In this document: piece after piece, positions 1 through 10,132 of the stretch
Numbering within the stretch: position 1 is the stretch's first letter
Layout: each line of letters opens with the position of its first letter
NCBI RefSeq assembly: GCF_023349185.1
Contig: NZ_JAKIKY010000010.1
Location: forward strand, 124,001 to 188,000
Reading direction: 5' to 3'
DNA from: Shewanella aquimarina
GTDB taxonomy: Bacteria; Pseudomonadota; Gammaproteobacteria; Enterobacterales; Shewanellaceae
Length of the DNA: 64,000 nt
Translations under genes and position numbers: made by a program
The notes under the pieces: generated by a model
What the model was told of the DNA's origin: nothing
Databases searched by the model: none
The model's input: the letters and a program-made list of their open reading frames with translations, nothing else

Positions 1-1
1 G

Positions 2-1735
2 ACCAAGCTAGGCATCATTCCAGGCTTCGGCGGTACCGTTCGTCTGCCTCGCGTGATTGGTGCAGACAACGCGCTGGAGTGGATCACCACAGGTAAAGAT
101 CAACGCCCGGAGGCCGCCCTCAAAGTTGGCGCCATCGACGCGATTGTCGCCCCCGAAATGCTAGAAACGGCAGCGCGCCAGATGCTACAAGATGCCATCG
201 CCGAGAAGATAGATTGGCAGGCCCGTCGTCAGCGTAAGTTGTCGCCACTCACCCTGCCTAAGCTGGAAGCCATGATGTCTTTCGCCACTGCCAAGGGCAT
301 GGTATTCAAGGTTGCCGGTAAACACTATCCTGCACCTATGGCCGCCGTCGAGGTGATCGAACAGGCCGCCAAGAGTGAACGTGCTGAGGCACTGCAGGTA
401 GAACATCAGGCCTTCGTCAAGCTGGCCAAGACAGACGTGGCCAAGGCGCTTATCGGCATCTTCCTCAACGATCAGTTGGTGAAAGGCAAGGCCAAGAAGG
501 CATCCAAACAGGCAAGTTCGGTTGACTCGGCCGCCGTGCTGGGTGCGGGTATCATGGGTGGCGGTATCGCTTACCAGAGTGCCAGCAAGGGCACGCCTAT
601 CGTGATGAAAGATATCAATCAGGCGGCACTGGATCTTGGTCTAAATGAGGCGGCTAAGCTGCTCACCGCACAGATCAATCGCGGCCGCTCGACACCGGCC
701 AAGATGGCGGGTGTACTCAACAACATCCACGCCACCCTGGACTATGACGCGCTCAAGCAAGCCGACGTGGTGGTGGAAGCCGTTGTCGAACATCCTAAGG
801 TCAAGTCGACGGTACTGGCCGAGGTAGAACAAGTCGTTGCCGACGATGCCATCATCACCTCTAACACCTCGACCATCTCCATCAACCTACTGGCCAAGAG
901 CCTACAGAAGCCAGAGCGTTTCTGTGGCATGCACTTCTTTAACCCGGTACACAAGATGCCGCTGGTTGAGGTTATCCGCGGCGAAAACAGCTCTGAAGAG
1001 ACCATCGCCTCCGTCGTGGCTTACGCCGCCAAGATGGGCAAGACGCCTATCGTGGTCAACGACTGCCCTGGCTTCTTCGTTAACCGCGTACTCTTCCCCT
1101 ACTTCGCCGGCTTCAGCGGCCTGCTAGAAGATGGCGCCGACTTTGCGGCCATCGATAAGGTGATGGAGAAGCAGTTTGGCTGGCCTATGGGCCCCGCATA
1201 TCTGCTCGACGTAGTCGGTCTGGACACGGGTCATCACGCCCAGGCGGTAATGGCCGAAGGTTTCCCAGACAGAATGGCGAAACAAGGCAAAGACGCCATA
1301 GATGTCATGTTCGAGGCCGAGCGTTTCGGTCAGAAGAACGGCAAAGGCTTCTATCAATATTCGGTGGATCGCCGCGGTAAGCCTAAGAAAGAGGTCGACC
1401 CGCTCAGCTATGAACTCCTAGGTAACGCATTCGGCGAGCAGAAGGAATTCAGCAGCGACGAGATCATCGCCCGCACCATGATCCCTATGATCATCGAGAC
1501 GGTACGTTGTCTGGAAGAAGGCATCATCGCCACGCCGGCCGAAGCCGATATGGGACTCGTTTATGGACTCGGTTTCCCTCCATTCAGAGGAGGTGTGTTC
1601 CGCTACCTGGACACCTTAGGTGTCGCTAACTTCGTCGCCCTTGCCGACCAGTACGCCCACCTGGGTGGCCTGTATCAGGTAACCGACAAGATGCGTGAAC
1701 TGGCTGCCATCAACGGCAGTTACTACCCAGCCTAA
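2..1735 (+). CDS. fadB: Fatty acid oxidation complex subunit alpha, 5' end outside window
   Basis: Multifunctional enoyl-CoA hydratase/3-hydroxyacyl-CoA dehydrogenase of aerobic beta-oxidation, cytoplasmic, forming an alpha2-beta2 complex with FadA. The reading frame is open from base 2, so 577 residues of an expected ~715 are present and the start lies upstream. The fragment opens with [11 protein letters not shown] of the hydratase domain, just after where the family's second catalytic glutamate should lie. The NAD-binding GAGIMGG loop is encoded at 542-562, and the dehydrogenase motif [13 protein letters not shown] follows at about 920-960. The C-terminal dehydrogenase repeat is intact up to the stop. 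It lies 21 bp ahead of fadA, the usual fadBA operon. The in-frame GTG at 53 is internal and should not be taken as a start. Confidence 0.97.
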   Translation, partial: TKLGIIPGFGGTVRLPRVIGADNALEWITTGKDQRPEAALKVGAIDAIVAPEMLETAARQMLQDAIAEKIDWQARRQRKLSPLTLPKLEAMMSFATAKGMVFKVAGKHYPAPMAAVEVIEQAAKSERAEALQVEHQAFVKLAKTDVAKALIGIFLNDQLVKGKAKKASKQASSVDSAAVLGAGIMGGGIAYQSASKGTPIVMKDINQAALDLGLNEAAKLLTAQINRGRSTPAKMAGVLNNIHATLDYDALKQADVVVEAVVEHPKVKSTVLAEVEQVVADDAIITSNTSTISINLLAKSLQKPERFCGMHFFNPVHKMPLVEVIRGENSSEETIASVVAYAAKMGKTPIVVNDCPGFFVNRVLFPYFAGFSGLLEDGADFAAIDKVMEKQFGWPMGPAYLLDVVGLDTGHHAQAVMAEGFPDRMAKQGKDAIDVMFEAERFGQKNGKGFYQYSVDRRGKPKKEVDPLSYELLGNAFGEQKEFSSDEIIARTMIPMIIETVRCLEEGIIATPAEADMGLVYGLGFPPFRGGVFRYLDTLGVANFVALADQYAHLGGLYQVTDKMRELAAINGSYYPA

Positions 1736-2920
<1,185 letters not shown>

Positions 2921-2945
2921 CCCGCCACCCGAATATTAGCCTGAT

Positions 2946-2974
2946 AAAAGGAGCGACCGAGTCGCTCCTTTTTT
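2946..2974 (+). terminator. Rho-independent terminator of fadBA
   Basis: The arms AAGGAGCGAC and GTCGCTCCTT flank a short loop and are followed by a run of six T. It ends the fadBA transcript 26 bp after the stop. The last T is also the first base of the adjoining parS site. Confidence 0.9.
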
Positions 2975-2989
2975 GTTTCACGTGAAACA
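2974..2989. promoter_or_regulatory. parS: parS centromere site 1 (perfect palindrome)
   Basis: TGTTTCACGTGAAACA is a perfect 16-bp palindrome and matches the chromosomal ParB-binding consensus TGTTYCACGTGRAACA at every position. It is intergenic, directly after the fadA terminator. parA and parB are in the same window at 36.5-38.2 kb. Confidence 0.93.
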
Positions 2990-3111
2990 CCAAGACCACA
3001 CTTCCCTCTGCAAGCCTTTTACGCTTCAAGCGATTCAAATAGTTTCTGTCTTTAACTTCGCCACCACTGCTGTAATATCATCATCAGGCGCATGAATTAA
3101 GATGGAGGCAT

Positions 3112-3600
3112 ATGGACATTATTCGGTTAATCGACAAGCCCGAGGCCATAGGACAAGTGGCTACCTGGTATCACGAGGAGTGGGGACACTTAGGTGTCAA
3201 TCGCACTCAGGCTGAGTTGACTCATACGCTAAGCCAATATCTGCAACTCTCGGGGATCCCGCAACTCTGGCTCGCCTTAGTCGACGGCCTTCCCGTCGGC
3301 GCAATTCAACTCAGATATCAGGAACACCCCGAGTATCCAGTCGATAGCGTGTGGCTAGGTGGCATCTATGTAATACCCGCTAATAGAGGACAAGGCATTG
3401 CAAAGAGACTGATAGCCACCGCAGAGCATTACGCATTAGCCTCTGGCGCCGACAGCCTCTATCTGCAAACGGAAGCTAAAAACCTCGCCCTCTATCACAG
3501 CCTCAACTGGCGGGTTATCGCTACACTTCCCTACTCAGACCTTTTGGTCAAGGTTATGCGTAAATCGCCAATAAGAGAGAATCATGACACCCGCGACTAA
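3112..3600 (+). CDS. GNAT family N-acetyltransferase
   Basis: Predicted acetyl-CoA-dependent acetyltransferase of 162 residues; the substrate is unknown. The acetyl-CoA pyrophosphate loop is visible as VIPANRGQGIAKRL at about residues 85-98 (Q/RxxGxG/A motif), with a following helix and the LYLQTEAKNLALYHSLNW segment typical of the C-terminal GNAT fold. The ATG is preceded by GGAGG at good spacing. Its last 17 bp overlap the next gene (YbaK-type), suggesting translational coupling. No substrate can be inferred from neighbours. Confidence 0.85.
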   Translation: MDIIRLIDKPEAIGQVATWYHEEWGHLGVNRTQAELTHTLSQYLQLSGIPQLWLALVDGLPVGAIQLRYQEHPEYPVDSVWLGGIYVIPANRGQGIAKRLIATAEHYALASGADSLYLQTEAKNLALYHSLNWRVIATLPYSDLLVKVMRKSPIRENHDTRD

Positions 3601-4048
3601 GATGCTCGATAAGGCCAAGATCACCTATCGTCTCCATGAATATCAACACGACGCCAATGCAGGCGCCTATGGCCTGGAGGCCGCCGAGAAGCTCAATCTT
3701 GCTACCGAGTTAGTCTTCAAGACTTTAGTGGCTGAACTGGACAGTGGCAATCTTGTGGTCGCCATCATCCCAGTAGATAAGAAGTTAAACCTTAAGCAAC
3801 TGGCCAAGGCGGCAAAGGCTAAGAAGGCGGCCATGGCAGCACCGGATAAGGTTCAACGTAGTACAGGCTATGTGCTGGGCGGGGTTAGTCCAATAGGACA
3901 GAAGAAACGTCTTGCCACCTTTATCGACGTAAGTGCCGAGCACTTGCCCGAGATCTATGTCAGTGGCGGGCGCCGTGGCCTGGATATCGAGCTCACTCCA
4001 ACAGATCTTCAAGGGGTGACTCAGGCTCGTTTCGTCGCCTTGGTATGA
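3584..4048 (+). CDS. ybaK: YbaK/EbsC-type Cys-tRNA(Pro)/Cys-tRNA(Cys) deacylase
   Basis: Trans-editing factor that hydrolyses mischarged Cys-tRNA(Pro), cytoplasmic. At 154 residues it has the family size. It shows the conserved VFKTLVAEL segment with the key lysine (about residue 47), AVIPVDKKLNLKQLAKAAKAKK, and the GYVLGGVSPIGQKKRL motif that shapes the substrate pocket. The start ATG overlaps the GNAT gene and has AGAGAGA upstream. A parS site begins only 8 bp after its stop. Confidence 0.92.
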   Translation: MTPATKMLDKAKITYRLHEYQHDANAGAYGLEAAEKLNLATELVFKTLVAELDSGNLVVAIIPVDKKLNLKQLAKAAKAKKAAMAAPDKVQRSTGYVLGGVSPIGQKKRLATFIDVSAEHLPEIYVSGGRRGLDIELTPTDLQGVTQARFVALV

Positions 4049-4055
4049 TCAGGCC

Positions 4056-4071
4056 TGTTTCACGTGAAACG
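4056..4071. promoter_or_regulatory. parS: parS site 2
   Basis: TGTTTCACGTGAAACG matches the parS palindrome at 15 of 16 positions, with only the last base deviating. It is intergenic between ybaK and tusA. Confidence 0.88.
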
Positions 4072-4181
4072 TCCTTAAAAGGATCACAAATCCAGGGGGC
4101 ATGACTTGGCTTAACCGCCCGGCTAGCGTAATATTAGCCCCCTCTATTTCATCCGGTCTCACTTCAATTAAGGTTTACGAT

Positions 4182-4427
4182 ATGAGCGACCCTTTTGCAC
4201 AAGCCCAACACCAACTCGATGCCCTAGGGCTACGTTGTCCCGAGCCTGTGATGATGGTGCGAAAGTCGGTACGTAAGATGAGTGACGGAGAGACGCTGCT
4301 GATCATTGCCGACGACCCAGCGACCACACGTGATATTCCCAGCTTCTGCGAATTTATGGATCACACCTTAATCGCCAGCCAGACAGAGTCTACTCCTTAT
4401 CAGTACCTGATCAAGAAAGGGCTCTAA
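4182..4427 (+). CDS. tusA: Sulfur carrier protein TusA
   Basis: Small cytoplasmic sulfurtransferase that accepts persulfide sulfur from IscS and relays it to TusBCD/MnmA for 2-thiouridine formation in tRNA. From the ATG at 4182 the protein has 81 residues, begins [17 protein letters not shown] and places the active Cys19 in the CPEP motif, as in E. coli TusA. A longer frame from 4101 adds 27 residues unlike the family and is rejected. AAGG precedes the chosen start. It lies alone between parS site 2 and the MOSC gene. Confidence 0.95.
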   Translation: MSDPFAQAQHQLDALGLRCPEPVMMVRKSVRKMSDGETLLIIADDPATTRDIPSFCEFMDHTLIASQTESTPYQYLIKKGL

Positions 4428-4593
4428 GCCAGCACTTTCCCTAGCATTCAAGGCTGTAATGCATTCGGCGCAGCCTTATCTGCCAACCTTTTCCCTCGCC
4501 ACCTAAACTCGCTCGGCACTGTGCCGATTCCCCTTGCCAGCGGTTCGAGTCACGGTTTACACTGAGATTCGGCATTCAAAAGGATTGATAGAA

Positions 4594-5034
4594 ATGGCAA
4601 GTTTACAAGGCATTAGCTACAAGGTAGTCAAAGGTGGATCCATGCTGGAAACCTCGGCGGCACTCGTCACCACCAGCACTGGGGTCGCACAAGATGTATT
4701 TGGAAAGCCAGGTAAACGTCAGGTCACCCTACTGTCGGCGCAGCAATGGCAAGATGCCTGTCAGACACTCGATACCGAACTCCCCTGGACAACACGTAGA
4801 GCCAACTTACTCATAGACGGCATCAGCTTCAGCAAGCAAGACCTAGGCAAGATCATTCGAATCGGCTCGCTCGAACTGGAGATCACCGGCGAAACCGATC
4901 CCTGCAAGAAGATGGAAATGGCTTATGCAGGACTCGAGGCAGCCCTGCGTCCCGACTGGCGCGGCGGAGTCACCTGCAGGGTGCTTAACGATGCCGAGAT
5001 CAGTATCGGCGATAGCGTAGAGCTAGCCGAATAG
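4594..5034 (+). CDS. Small stand-alone MOSC domain protein
   Basis: MOSC domains bind molybdenum cofactor or sulfur-carrying intermediates; some reduce N-hydroxylated compounds. The function of this one is unknown. The 146-residue protein from ATG 4594 (MASLQGISYK, preceded by AAAGGA) is essentially one MOSC domain: GKRQVTLLSAQQW near residues 40-53, and the conserved cysteine in TGETDPCKKM near residue 107, followed by GLEAALRPDWRGGVTCRVL. A frame starting at 4534 lacks a plausible ribosome site and is rejected. Neighbouring tusA also handles sulfur, but the two are 166 bp apart and a link is only inference. Confidence 0.85.
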   Translation: MASLQGISYKVVKGGSMLETSAALVTTSTGVAQDVFGKPGKRQVTLLSAQQWQDACQTLDTELPWTTRRANLLIDGISFSKQDLGKIIRIGSLELEITGETDPCKKMEMAYAGLEAALRPDWRGGVTCRVLNDAEISIGDSVELAE

Positions 5035-5359
5035 CTCGGATTAAACGCCCCCCTCTGGCAGCCACCCAGGCTGCCAAGCTATCTACCCTCCCAGGTTAAC
5101 TTAAGCTTCTACATAGATTGCGACTTAGGCTTCGACTCAGGCCAAAACGCCCCTGTCGTATCAACATTCACTATGCCTCTCGAGCCCGCCAAACTTAAAC
5201 CGGATTTAAGCCCAACTTAAGCCACCCAGGCTATGCTCACCATTCACCAAATGTCACAGAAATTAGGTTTTACTGTTATTGAATTTATGCGATAACTAGG
5301 GCTGATTGTATACAACACTCTCTATGTAGCCACTCTAAGGCGCCCAACCAAGGATAATA
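5035..5359. other. 325-bp intergenic region with one inverted repeat
   Basis: No coding signal is seen. A stem TGGCAGCC / GGCTGCCA with a five-base loop lies at 5056-5076, just after the MOSC gene. It lacks a T-run, so it is at best a weak terminator. The promoter of the following amidohydrolase gene should lie here, but I found no convincing -35/-10 pair. Confidence 0.5.
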
Positions 5360-8300
5360 ATGAAACTGGGAACTCCTATGCTAAAACAAAAATTAACGCC
5401 CCTCTGCGCGGCGATCGCCCTCAGCCTTTCCCTGCCCAGCTGGGCGGCAGACAAAGATGCCGACTCAGCCTGGCAGGTGAATGCTCCGACCAAGGCCCCA
5501 CTGGAACAGGTTAAGATAGACGTTACCGAAGGCACTTGGATGAACGTCAGTGTCAGCCCAGACGGCAAACATATAGTGTTCGACCTGCTGGGTGACATCT
5601 ATCAGATGCCTATCGAAGGCGGCGAAGCCAAGCCACTGGCTCAAGGCATCGCCTGGCAGATGCAACCCGTCTATAGTCCCGACGGTAAGCACATCGCCTT
5701 CACCTCGGATGAAGATGGCGGCGACAATATTTGGGTGATGAATGCCGATGGCACAGATCCTCGCCCAGTCACCAAGGAAACCTTTCGCCTGCTCAACAGC
5801 CCAGCATGGAGCCCGGATTCTCAATACCTCATCGGCCGTAAACACTTTACCGGTAGTCGCAGCCTGGGGGCCGGCGAAGTCTGGCTCTATCATGTTGCCG
5901 GCGGTACAGGGGTTAAGTTAACCGAACGCCCGAACGAACAGAAAGACCTGGGCGAGCCAGCTTACTCACCGGATGGTCGCTATGTCTATTTCAGTCAGGA
6001 TGCCACCCCGGGTAAGACCTTCCATTACTCCAAGGATTCGGTCAAAGGCATCTACAAGATCAAGCGCTATGACACCCAGACCGGCGACATAGAGGTACTG
6101 ATCGAAGGTACCGGCGGCGCGATTCGCCCAACCCCTAGCCCAGACGGCACTAAACTCGCCTACATCAAGCGCGATGGTTTCCAATCGACGCTTTATTTGT
6201 TGGATCTTAAGTCGGGCAAACAGACCAAGCTTTATGACAAGCTCGACCGCGACATGCAGGAAACCTGGGCCATCCACGGCGTCTATCCAAGCATGAGCTG
6301 GACGGCAGATAATGAAGAACTGGTCTTCTGGGCTGGTGGTAAGATCAACCGCCTCGACGTTGAGAGCAAGTCGGTGAAAGAGATCCCCTTCAAGGTGAAA
6401 ACGGAGCTCGCGGTGCAACCCTCGGTGCGCTTCAAGCAGAATATCGATCAAGACAGCTTCGACGTGAAGATGCTGCGCATGGCACAAGTATCACCGGACG
6501 GTGATAAGGTGGTTTACGAGGCACTGGGTAAGCTGTGGATCAAGCGTCTTCCTGAAGGCAAGGTCAGCCGCCTGACTAATTTAGACGATGAGGTAAGAGA
6601 GCTCTACCCTCAGTGGTCTCGTGACGGAAAGAAGATAGTCTTCACCACCTGGGACGATGACAAGCAAGGCAGCGTCCGCATCATCAATGCTCGCGGCGGT
6701 CGCAGCAAGACACTGACCCAAGAGCCAGGCAAGTATGTTGAACCCACCTTCTCTCCCGATGGCGATCTGGTGGTTTACCGTAAGATTAAGGGCGGTTATA
6801 TCACGCCGCGCACCTGGTCACAGGAACCCGGCCTCTATGTTGTCGACATCAAGAGCAAAGAGAGCCGCAAGATCACACCCGATGGCTTTCAACCCCAGTT
6901 TGGTGCCGACAGTGATCGCGTCTTCTTCATGGATCATGGAGAGACACCTCAGCTAGCCTCGATCAACCTACATGGTTTCCAGAAGCGAGTGCACTACACC
7001 AGCAAGCATGCCACCGAATTCAGGGTCTCTCCAGACGGCGAGCAGCTAGCCTTTGCCGAGCGTTTCAAGGTATGGGTCACCCCATTTGCCAAGCATGGCG
7101 AGACCATAGAGATAGGTCCTAAGGCCGATAACCTACCTGTCACTCAGCTCAGCGTTCGCGCCGGTGAAAGCATCAGTTGGAACGGCGACAGCTCGCAACT
7201 CTACTGGACACTTGGCCCGGAGTTGTACCAGATGGATGTCGACGCCGACTATCAGGCCGACGAGAAAGCACCGGCTATCGAACCGAAGATCACTCAGATT
7301 GGCTTCGAGAAGAAGGCTGATGTTCCACGTGGAACCATAGCCTTCGTCGGCGGTCGAGTGATCACCATGGAAGAGGACAAGGTGATCGAAAACGGCGTGG
7401 TGATCGTCGAGAATAACAAGATCATCGCCGTCGGCGACGCCAACACTCAGGTGCCTAATGGCGCCCAGGTTATCGACATCAAGGGTAAGAGCATCATGCC
7501 CGGCCTGTTCGATGCCCACGCCCATGGCGCTCAAGGAGAGAATGAGATCATTCCTCAGCAGAACTGGGAGCTGTATGCCAACCTGGCACTGGGTGTGACC
7601 AGCATTCACGACCCCTCTAACGACACGACTGAGATCTTCGCCGCCTCCGAGCAGCAGAAGGCGGGTAATATCGTCGGGCCGAGAATCTTCTCAACGGGCA
7701 CCATTCTCTATGGGGCGAACTTACCCGGCTATACCTCTCACATCGACTCGGTAGACGACGCCAAGTTCCATCTGGAGCGCCTCAAGAAGGTTGGCGCCTT
7801 CAGCGTGAAGAGCTATAACCAGCCAAGGCGCAATCAGCGTCAGCAGGTGATAGCGGCCGCGAGAGAACTTGAGATGATGGTGGTACCAGAAGGCGGCAGC
7901 CTGCTGCAGCATAACCTCACCATGATCGCCGACGGCCATACCACGGTAGAGCATTCTCTGCCGGCGGCCGCCATCTACAGCGATATCAAACAGTTCTGGA
8001 GCCAGACAGAGGTTCACTATACGCCAACCCTAGTGGTGGCCTATGGTGGTATCTCGGGTGAAAACTATTGGTACGATAAGACTGATGTCTGGTCTCACCC
8101 TCGCCTGTCTAAGTATGTGCCGAGCGATCTGCTAGAGGCGCGCTCCATGCGTCGCCCTACCGCACCGGACGGACACTATAACCACTTCAATGTCGCCAGA
8201 GTCGCAAACGAACTCAACGACCTTGGCGTGAAGCCAAACATAGGTGCCCATGGCCAGCGAGAAGGTTTAGCCGCACACTGGGAGATGTGGATGTTTGCCC

Positions 8301-8563
8301 AAGGCGGTATGGATAACATGGAGGTGTTAAAGACGGCCACCATCAATCCGGCGGAAACCTTCGGCATGGATCATCAACTCGGTTCGATCAAGACGGGCAA
8401 GCTGGCCGACCTGATCGTTATCGATGGCAATCCGCTAGAAGATATCCGAGTAACAGACAAGGTGAGTTACACCATGGTCAACGGTAAGCTATTCGATGCC
8501 GAGTCGATGAATCAACTCAATGGTGACAAAAGCAAACGTAAGCCGTTTTTCTTCGAAATTTAA
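5360..8563 (+). CDS. Exported TolB-like propeller / amidohydrolase fusion protein
   Basis: A 1067-residue two-domain secreted protein. Residues 1-29 form a signal peptide (hydrophobic core, cleavage after SWA). Residues ~40-640 carry repeated VSPDGKHIVF / YSPDGKHIAF-type PD40 blades of a TolB/prolyl-peptidase-like propeller. Residues ~655-1050 are a metal-dependent amidohydrolase: HAH near residues 720-722, DGHTTVEHS (His ~860 and ~865), GAHGQ (His ~964), and the closing TGKLADLIVIDGNPL. The start at 5360 has AAGGA five bases upstream; the Met at 5378 is an alternative. Such fusions are known in Shewanella and relatives as periplasmic imidazolonepropionase-like or peptidase-like hydrolases of unproven substrate. 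A parS site is embedded at 7321-7336. Confidence 0.9.
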   Translation: MKLGTPMLKQKLTPLCAAIALSLSLPSWAADKDADSAWQVNAPTKAPLEQVKIDVTEGTWMNVSVSPDGKHIVFDLLGDIYQMPIEGGEAKPLAQGIAWQMQPVYSPDGKHIAFTSDEDGGDNIWVMNADGTDPRPVTKETFRLLNSPAWSPDSQYLIGRKHFTGSRSLGAGEVWLYHVAGGTGVKLTERPNEQKDLGEPAYSPDGRYVYFSQDATPGKTFHYSKDSVKGIYKIKRYDTQTGDIEVLIEGTGGAIRPTPSPDGTKLAYIKRDGFQSTLYLLDLKSGKQTKLYDKLDRDMQETWAIHGVYPSMSWTADNEELVFWAGGKINRLDVESKSVKEIPFKVKTELAVQPSVRFKQNIDQDSFDVKMLRMAQVSPDGDKVVYEALGKLWIKRLPEGKVSRLTNLDDEVRELYPQWSRDGKKIVFTTWDDDKQGSVRIINARGGRSKTLTQEPGKYVEPTFSPDGDLVVYRKIKGGYITPRTWSQEPGLYVVDIKSKESRKITPDGFQPQFGADSDRVFFMDHGETPQLASINLHGFQKRVHYTSKHATEFRVSPDGEQLAFAERFKVWVTPFAKHGETIEIGPKADNLPVTQLSVRAGESISWNGDSSQLYWTLGPELYQMDVDADYQADEKAPAIEPKITQIGFEKKADVPRGTIAFVGGRVITMEEDKVIENGVVIVENNKIIAVGDANTQVPNGAQVIDIKGKSIMPGLFDAHAHGAQGENEIIPQQNWELYANLALGVTSIHDPSNDTTEIFAASEQQKAGNIVGPRIFSTGTILYGANLPGYTSHIDSVDDAKFHLERLKKVGAFSVKSYNQPRRNQRQQVIAAARELEMMVVPEGGSLLQHNLTMIADGHTTVEHSLPAAAIYSDIKQFWSQTEVHYTPTLVVAYGGISGENYWYDKTDVWSHPRLSKYVPSDLLEARSMRRPTAPDGHYNHFNVARVANELNDLGVKPNIGAHGQREGLAAHWEMWMFAQGGMDNMEVLKTATINPAETFGMDHQLGSIKTGKLADLIVIDGNPLEDIRVTDKVSYTMVNGKLFDAESMNQLNGDKSKRKPFFFEI
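7321..7336. promoter_or_regulatory. parS: parS site 3, inside the amidohydrolase gene
   Basis: TGTTCCACGTGGAACC is identical to the pattern I recall for the classical Pseudomonas parS and matches the consensus at 15 of 16 positions. It lies in the coding sequence (encoding VPRGT), at the junction between the propeller and amidohydrolase domains. Confidence 0.88.
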
Positions 8564-8651
8564 ACGTTTTCAATTTTAAAATCTGGCAGAGATAAGCCAC
8601 AAATTTTAATTTCAGAAAAATTTAAAAACAGATCAAAATGACCTAAAAAGC

Positions 8652-8683
8652 AAAAAGGGTGTTTCACGTGGAACACCCTTTTT
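8652..8683 (+). terminator. Terminator whose stem contains a parS site
   Basis: A 32-bp near-perfect palindrome: AAAAAGGGTG on the left, the parS core in the centre, CACCCTTTTT on the right. The only non-Watson-Crick pair is a T/G. The flanking A- and T-runs give the shape of a bidirectional rho-independent terminator. It ends the amidohydrolase gene 89 bp after its stop. Confidence 0.85.
8660..8675. promoter_or_regulatory. parS: parS site 4, central part of the terminator palindrome
   Basis: TGTTTCACGTGGAACA matches TGTTYCACGTGRAACA at all 16 positions. It is centred exactly on the dyad of the terminator at 8652-8683. Confidence 0.92.
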
Positions 8684-8773
8684 TATATCTTGCACTTACA
8701 CTCGCCAGCAAATTAGCCTAAGCTAATCGACCAAAGCTCAATCTGGAAGAGCACAACCAAAAGGATGCTGGAA

Positions 8774-9448
8774 ATGAAATCCCTAAAACTCCCCCTACTC
8801 ATATTATTATCCGCCTCGGCCATCGCCTATTTGATGCTAGAGGCAGATCATGCTCAGCCAAGAGGTGAGCCAAAGATCCCCATCGTCCAGACTGACCAAG
8901 ACAGGAGTGCTCAACGTCAGTCTCCGACCCAGCCCCAAACAAGCAGCAAGGTAGAAACAGTAAGCCTTATGAGTGACACCGACAGCGGCAATAAGATCGA
9001 TACAGATACACCCGAATCGAATGAGGTAGAGGACGACAAACAGACCTCGGCCAAGCTGCTGGTGGCGCAAATCATTGACGCGCAGGGGGTTGTTGATGGT
9101 GAGCAGATAAAAAAGCTATTTGATAAAGACCTGGAAGCCTATGTCGATCTCATCGAGTCCCTCGACAACTATGATGCCACCAGCCAACAGCGCCAGACGG
9201 CTCTGGCGGACAGACTCACCCGTTTGCCGGAGACCATATACAGTGAAAAATATGCCTGCGGAGACAGAATCTGCGTCCTAAGCCTTACAACAGACACTAT
9301 CAGCCAACAAAGCATTGATAAATTGAGTGAATTTGATAAAAACTACGCATTTATCAAGCAGACCCAACTCGACACGGGTGAGACACAGTTTCAGGCCATC
9401 TACCTACAGACAGATGACCCTTCCACCATGCGCTTTAAAGGTTACTAG
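8774..9448 (+). CDS. Hypothetical membrane-anchored or secreted protein
   Basis: Family not recognised. From ATG 8774 the protein has 224 residues; AAGGA at 8761-8765 is ideally spaced for this start, whereas the in-frame ATG at 8765 overlaps the ribosome site. Residues 1-20 (MKSLKLPLLILLSASAIAYL) form a signal anchor or uncleaved signal peptide. A polar, Gln/Ser/Thr/Asp-rich linker follows to about residue 95, then a folded-looking region with two nearby cysteines (ACGDRIC) that could form a disulfide. This architecture suggests a periplasmic domain tethered to the inner membrane. It faces tag tail to tail with only 5 bp between the stops. Confidence 0.72.
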   Translation: MKSLKLPLLILLSASAIAYLMLEADHAQPRGEPKIPIVQTDQDRSAQRQSPTQPQTSSKVETVSLMSDTDSGNKIDTDTPESNEVEDDKQTSAKLLVAQIIDAQGVVDGEQIKKLFDKDLEAYVDLIESLDNYDATSQQRQTALADRLTRLPETIYSEKYACGDRICVLSLTTDTISQQSIDKLSEFDKNYAFIKQTQLDTGETQFQAIYLQTDDPSTMRFKGY

Positions 9449-9453
9449 GCACC

Positions 9454-10023
9454 TTAGTTAGATTTATCTTGGTAACAGAAACAGTCGGCGGTGTGGTCGT
9501 TGACCATGCCTACCGCCTGCATGAAGGCATAGCAGATAGTCGGGCCGACAAAATTAAACCCCAGCTTTTTCAATGCCTTTGACATGGCTTCCGACTCGGG
9601 GGTCTGTGCCGGCAGCTGATCCAGCCGTTGAAAATGATTCAGCTTGGGCTGGCCGTCGACGAAACTCCAGAGAAACTCGGAGAAATCGTTACCCTGCTCC
9701 ACGAAGGCGATGTATCCCTTGGCATTCTTGATAATGGAATTGACCTTAAGCCGATTACGAATAATGCCGGGATTTTGTAGTAATTCCTCTACCTTTTGCT
9801 CATCAAACTTAGCAATAACGTAAGGGTCAAAATCCGCAAAGGCAGCCTCATAATTTTGCTGCTTCTTGAGTATGGTGATCCAGGAGAGTCCTGCCTGCTG
9901 CCCGTCCAGACAGAGCTTGGCAAACAGTTCCTTAGCGTCATACACGGGACGCCCCCAAACCTCGTCATGATACGCCTGATATAGCGGATCTTCGCCGACC
10001 CAGCCACAACGCTTAACATCCAT
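9454..10023 (-). CDS. tag: DNA-3-methyladenine glycosylase I
   Basis: Base-excision repair enzyme removing 3-methyladenine. Length 189 residues, as in the TAG family. It begins MDVKRCGWVGEDPLYQAYHDEVWG: Cys6 and His19 correspond to the first two zinc ligands, and the C-terminal NDHTADCF supplies the other His and Cys. The substrate-pocket segments AGLSWITILKK and FVGPTICYAFMQAVGM are present. It is transcribed alone, divergent from glyQ with 109 bp between the starts. Confidence 0.96.
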   Translation of the reverse strand: MDVKRCGWVGEDPLYQAYHDEVWGRPVYDAKELFAKLCLDGQQAGLSWITILKKQQNYEAAFADFDPYVIAKFDEQKVEELLQNPGIIRNRLKVNSIIKNAKGYIAFVEQGNDFSEFLWSFVDGQPKLNHFQRLDQLPAQTPESEAMSKALKKLGFNFVGPTICYAFMQAVGMVNDHTADCFCYQDKSN

Positions 10024-10132
10024 GGTGTTTTTTCCTATTTTTCCGCCGTTAAGGTAAAAAATAACCTACATAAGCCTTTTTCAACAAGGTATAATCGAAA
10101 CCATTTTCTATCACAAGCCGACAGTAGTAGAC

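Noticed and set aside
4101..4181. N-terminal extension of tusA
   Set aside because: ATG 4182 gives the exact family length and N terminus.
5465..5893. 142-codon minus-strand open frame under the amidohydrolase
   Set aside because: Shadow of the well-supported plus-strand gene; no ribosome site or family features.
9449..9453. Terminator between the convergent unknown gene and tag
   Set aside because: Only 5 bp separate the stops, and no hairpin with T-run is visible nearby.
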